From positions 31,672,996 through 31,736,995 of the forward strand of contig NC_064756.1 of the NCBI RefSeq assembly GCF_011397635.1: a stretch of DNA of 64,000 bases. Reading direction: 5' to 3'. This DNA comes from Epinephelus fuscoguttatus. Its lineage: Eukaryota; Chordata; Actinopteri; Perciformes; Serranidae. Below, in pieces: positions 63,532 through 64,000 of the stretch; the first letter of the stretch is position 1, and each line of letters starts with the position of its first letter. The notes under the pieces were generated by a model. It saw only the letters and a list, made by a program, of their open reading frames with translations. It had not been told where the DNA came from and made no database searches. Position numbers and translations under genes: made by a program.

Positions 63532-64000
63532 CTGATGTATTTACAACAAAATATCAGTAATTAATGTGCTTAAAAATGCAGTGAATATTATTACAGAACC
63601 CAGAAAGCTGCAACTTCATTTTTCACATTAACAACTTAAAGTAACTTCCAACCAAAACAATTATTATTATATCACTGAAAATCAGATGCATAATTTGCAA
63701 TATTCCAAAATTAAAATAAGAACAAGAAAAATGCAAACAAGGATTTTTTTTGTTCAAATTTAATAATTTGTTATATTTTGTCACCTGAGACCACATCAAG
63801 AATTTGCTTATCTGCTGTGTTGCTATTCAGTATGATGCACCCAGCATCACTTTTCTCATGCAAACAGACATATTATTCATGTAGGACTACTGATACTGCA
63901 GCTGTCTTAACCCTGTCACACTGTACCTTAATGAGACATAAAATGATGCACTATGAATTTATTGACTGCTTCCAATTAATGTCAGACTTTGTCCCTCTCC
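63532..64000. other. arfip2: arfip2 5' intron sequence to the window edge
   Basis: Very AT-rich, with no ORF matching the expected arfaptin-2 N-terminal residues. The first coding exon is probably outside the window. Confidence 0.6.

Overview
This is a vertebrate genomic window, most likely from a ray-finned (teleost) fish. The evidence is many short exons with GT/AG introns, microsatellites, inverted-repeat elements and a dispersed repeat of a kind common in fish introns, together with a gene order that fits fish better than mammals. No species can be named from the sequence alone.

Four protein-coding genes are present. (1) On the plus strand, about 3.36-30.2 kb, lies the 3' half of a FREM2-type extracellular matrix gene: the second half of one Calx-beta domain, four complete Calx-beta domains, the conserved FREM2 C-terminal region, a single transmembrane segment and a short cytoplasmic tail. 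Its 5' exons (signal peptide, CSPG/NG2 repeats) lie outside the window. (2) On the minus strand, about 31.3-40.7 kb, is a complete trim3 gene: RING, B-box, coiled coil, filamin-type Ig and six NHL repeats, 747 residues from 11 coding exons. (3) On the minus strand, about 49.5-56.7 kb, is a complete FHDC1-family formin: FH1, FH2 and a Ser-rich tail, 955 residues from 12 exons. (4) On the minus strand, about 58.7-63.5 kb, is arfip2 (arfaptin-2), complete for the BAR domain but lacking its first exon(s). I joined exons by hand; within each gene all splice phases are mutually consistent, and the summed reading frames are multiples of three.

The layout is frem2 (+), converging tail to tail on trim3 (-), then the formin (-) and arfip2 (-). 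The order trim3 - FHDC-like - arfip2 mirrors human 4q31.3 (TRIM2 - FHDC1 - ARFIP1). In human, TRIM3 and ARFIP2 sit together on 11p15.4 and, as I recall, no formin lies with them. FREM3 (4q31.21) and FREM2 extend the parallel. The window therefore looks like one arm of an ancient duplicated block that still keeps a formin mammals appear to lack.

The genes do not form a pathway. FREM2 acts in basement membranes at the epidermis. TRIM3 is a neuronal E3 ligase, FHDC proteins shape actin and microtubules, and arfaptin-2 shapes trans-Golgi membranes. Non-coding stretches (upstream frem2 intron, 8-kb frem2 intron, about 41-49.4 kb intergenic, 56.7-58.7 kb) contain repeats but no gene I can support. 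I found no bacterial or viral genes, CRISPR arrays, rRNA or tRNA. The less expected signals are a candidate alternative exon in arfip2, a furin-type site beside the FREM2 membrane anchor, a composite inverted-repeat element at 0.85-1.92 kb and a CAG repeat set in a short ORF at 48.9 kb.
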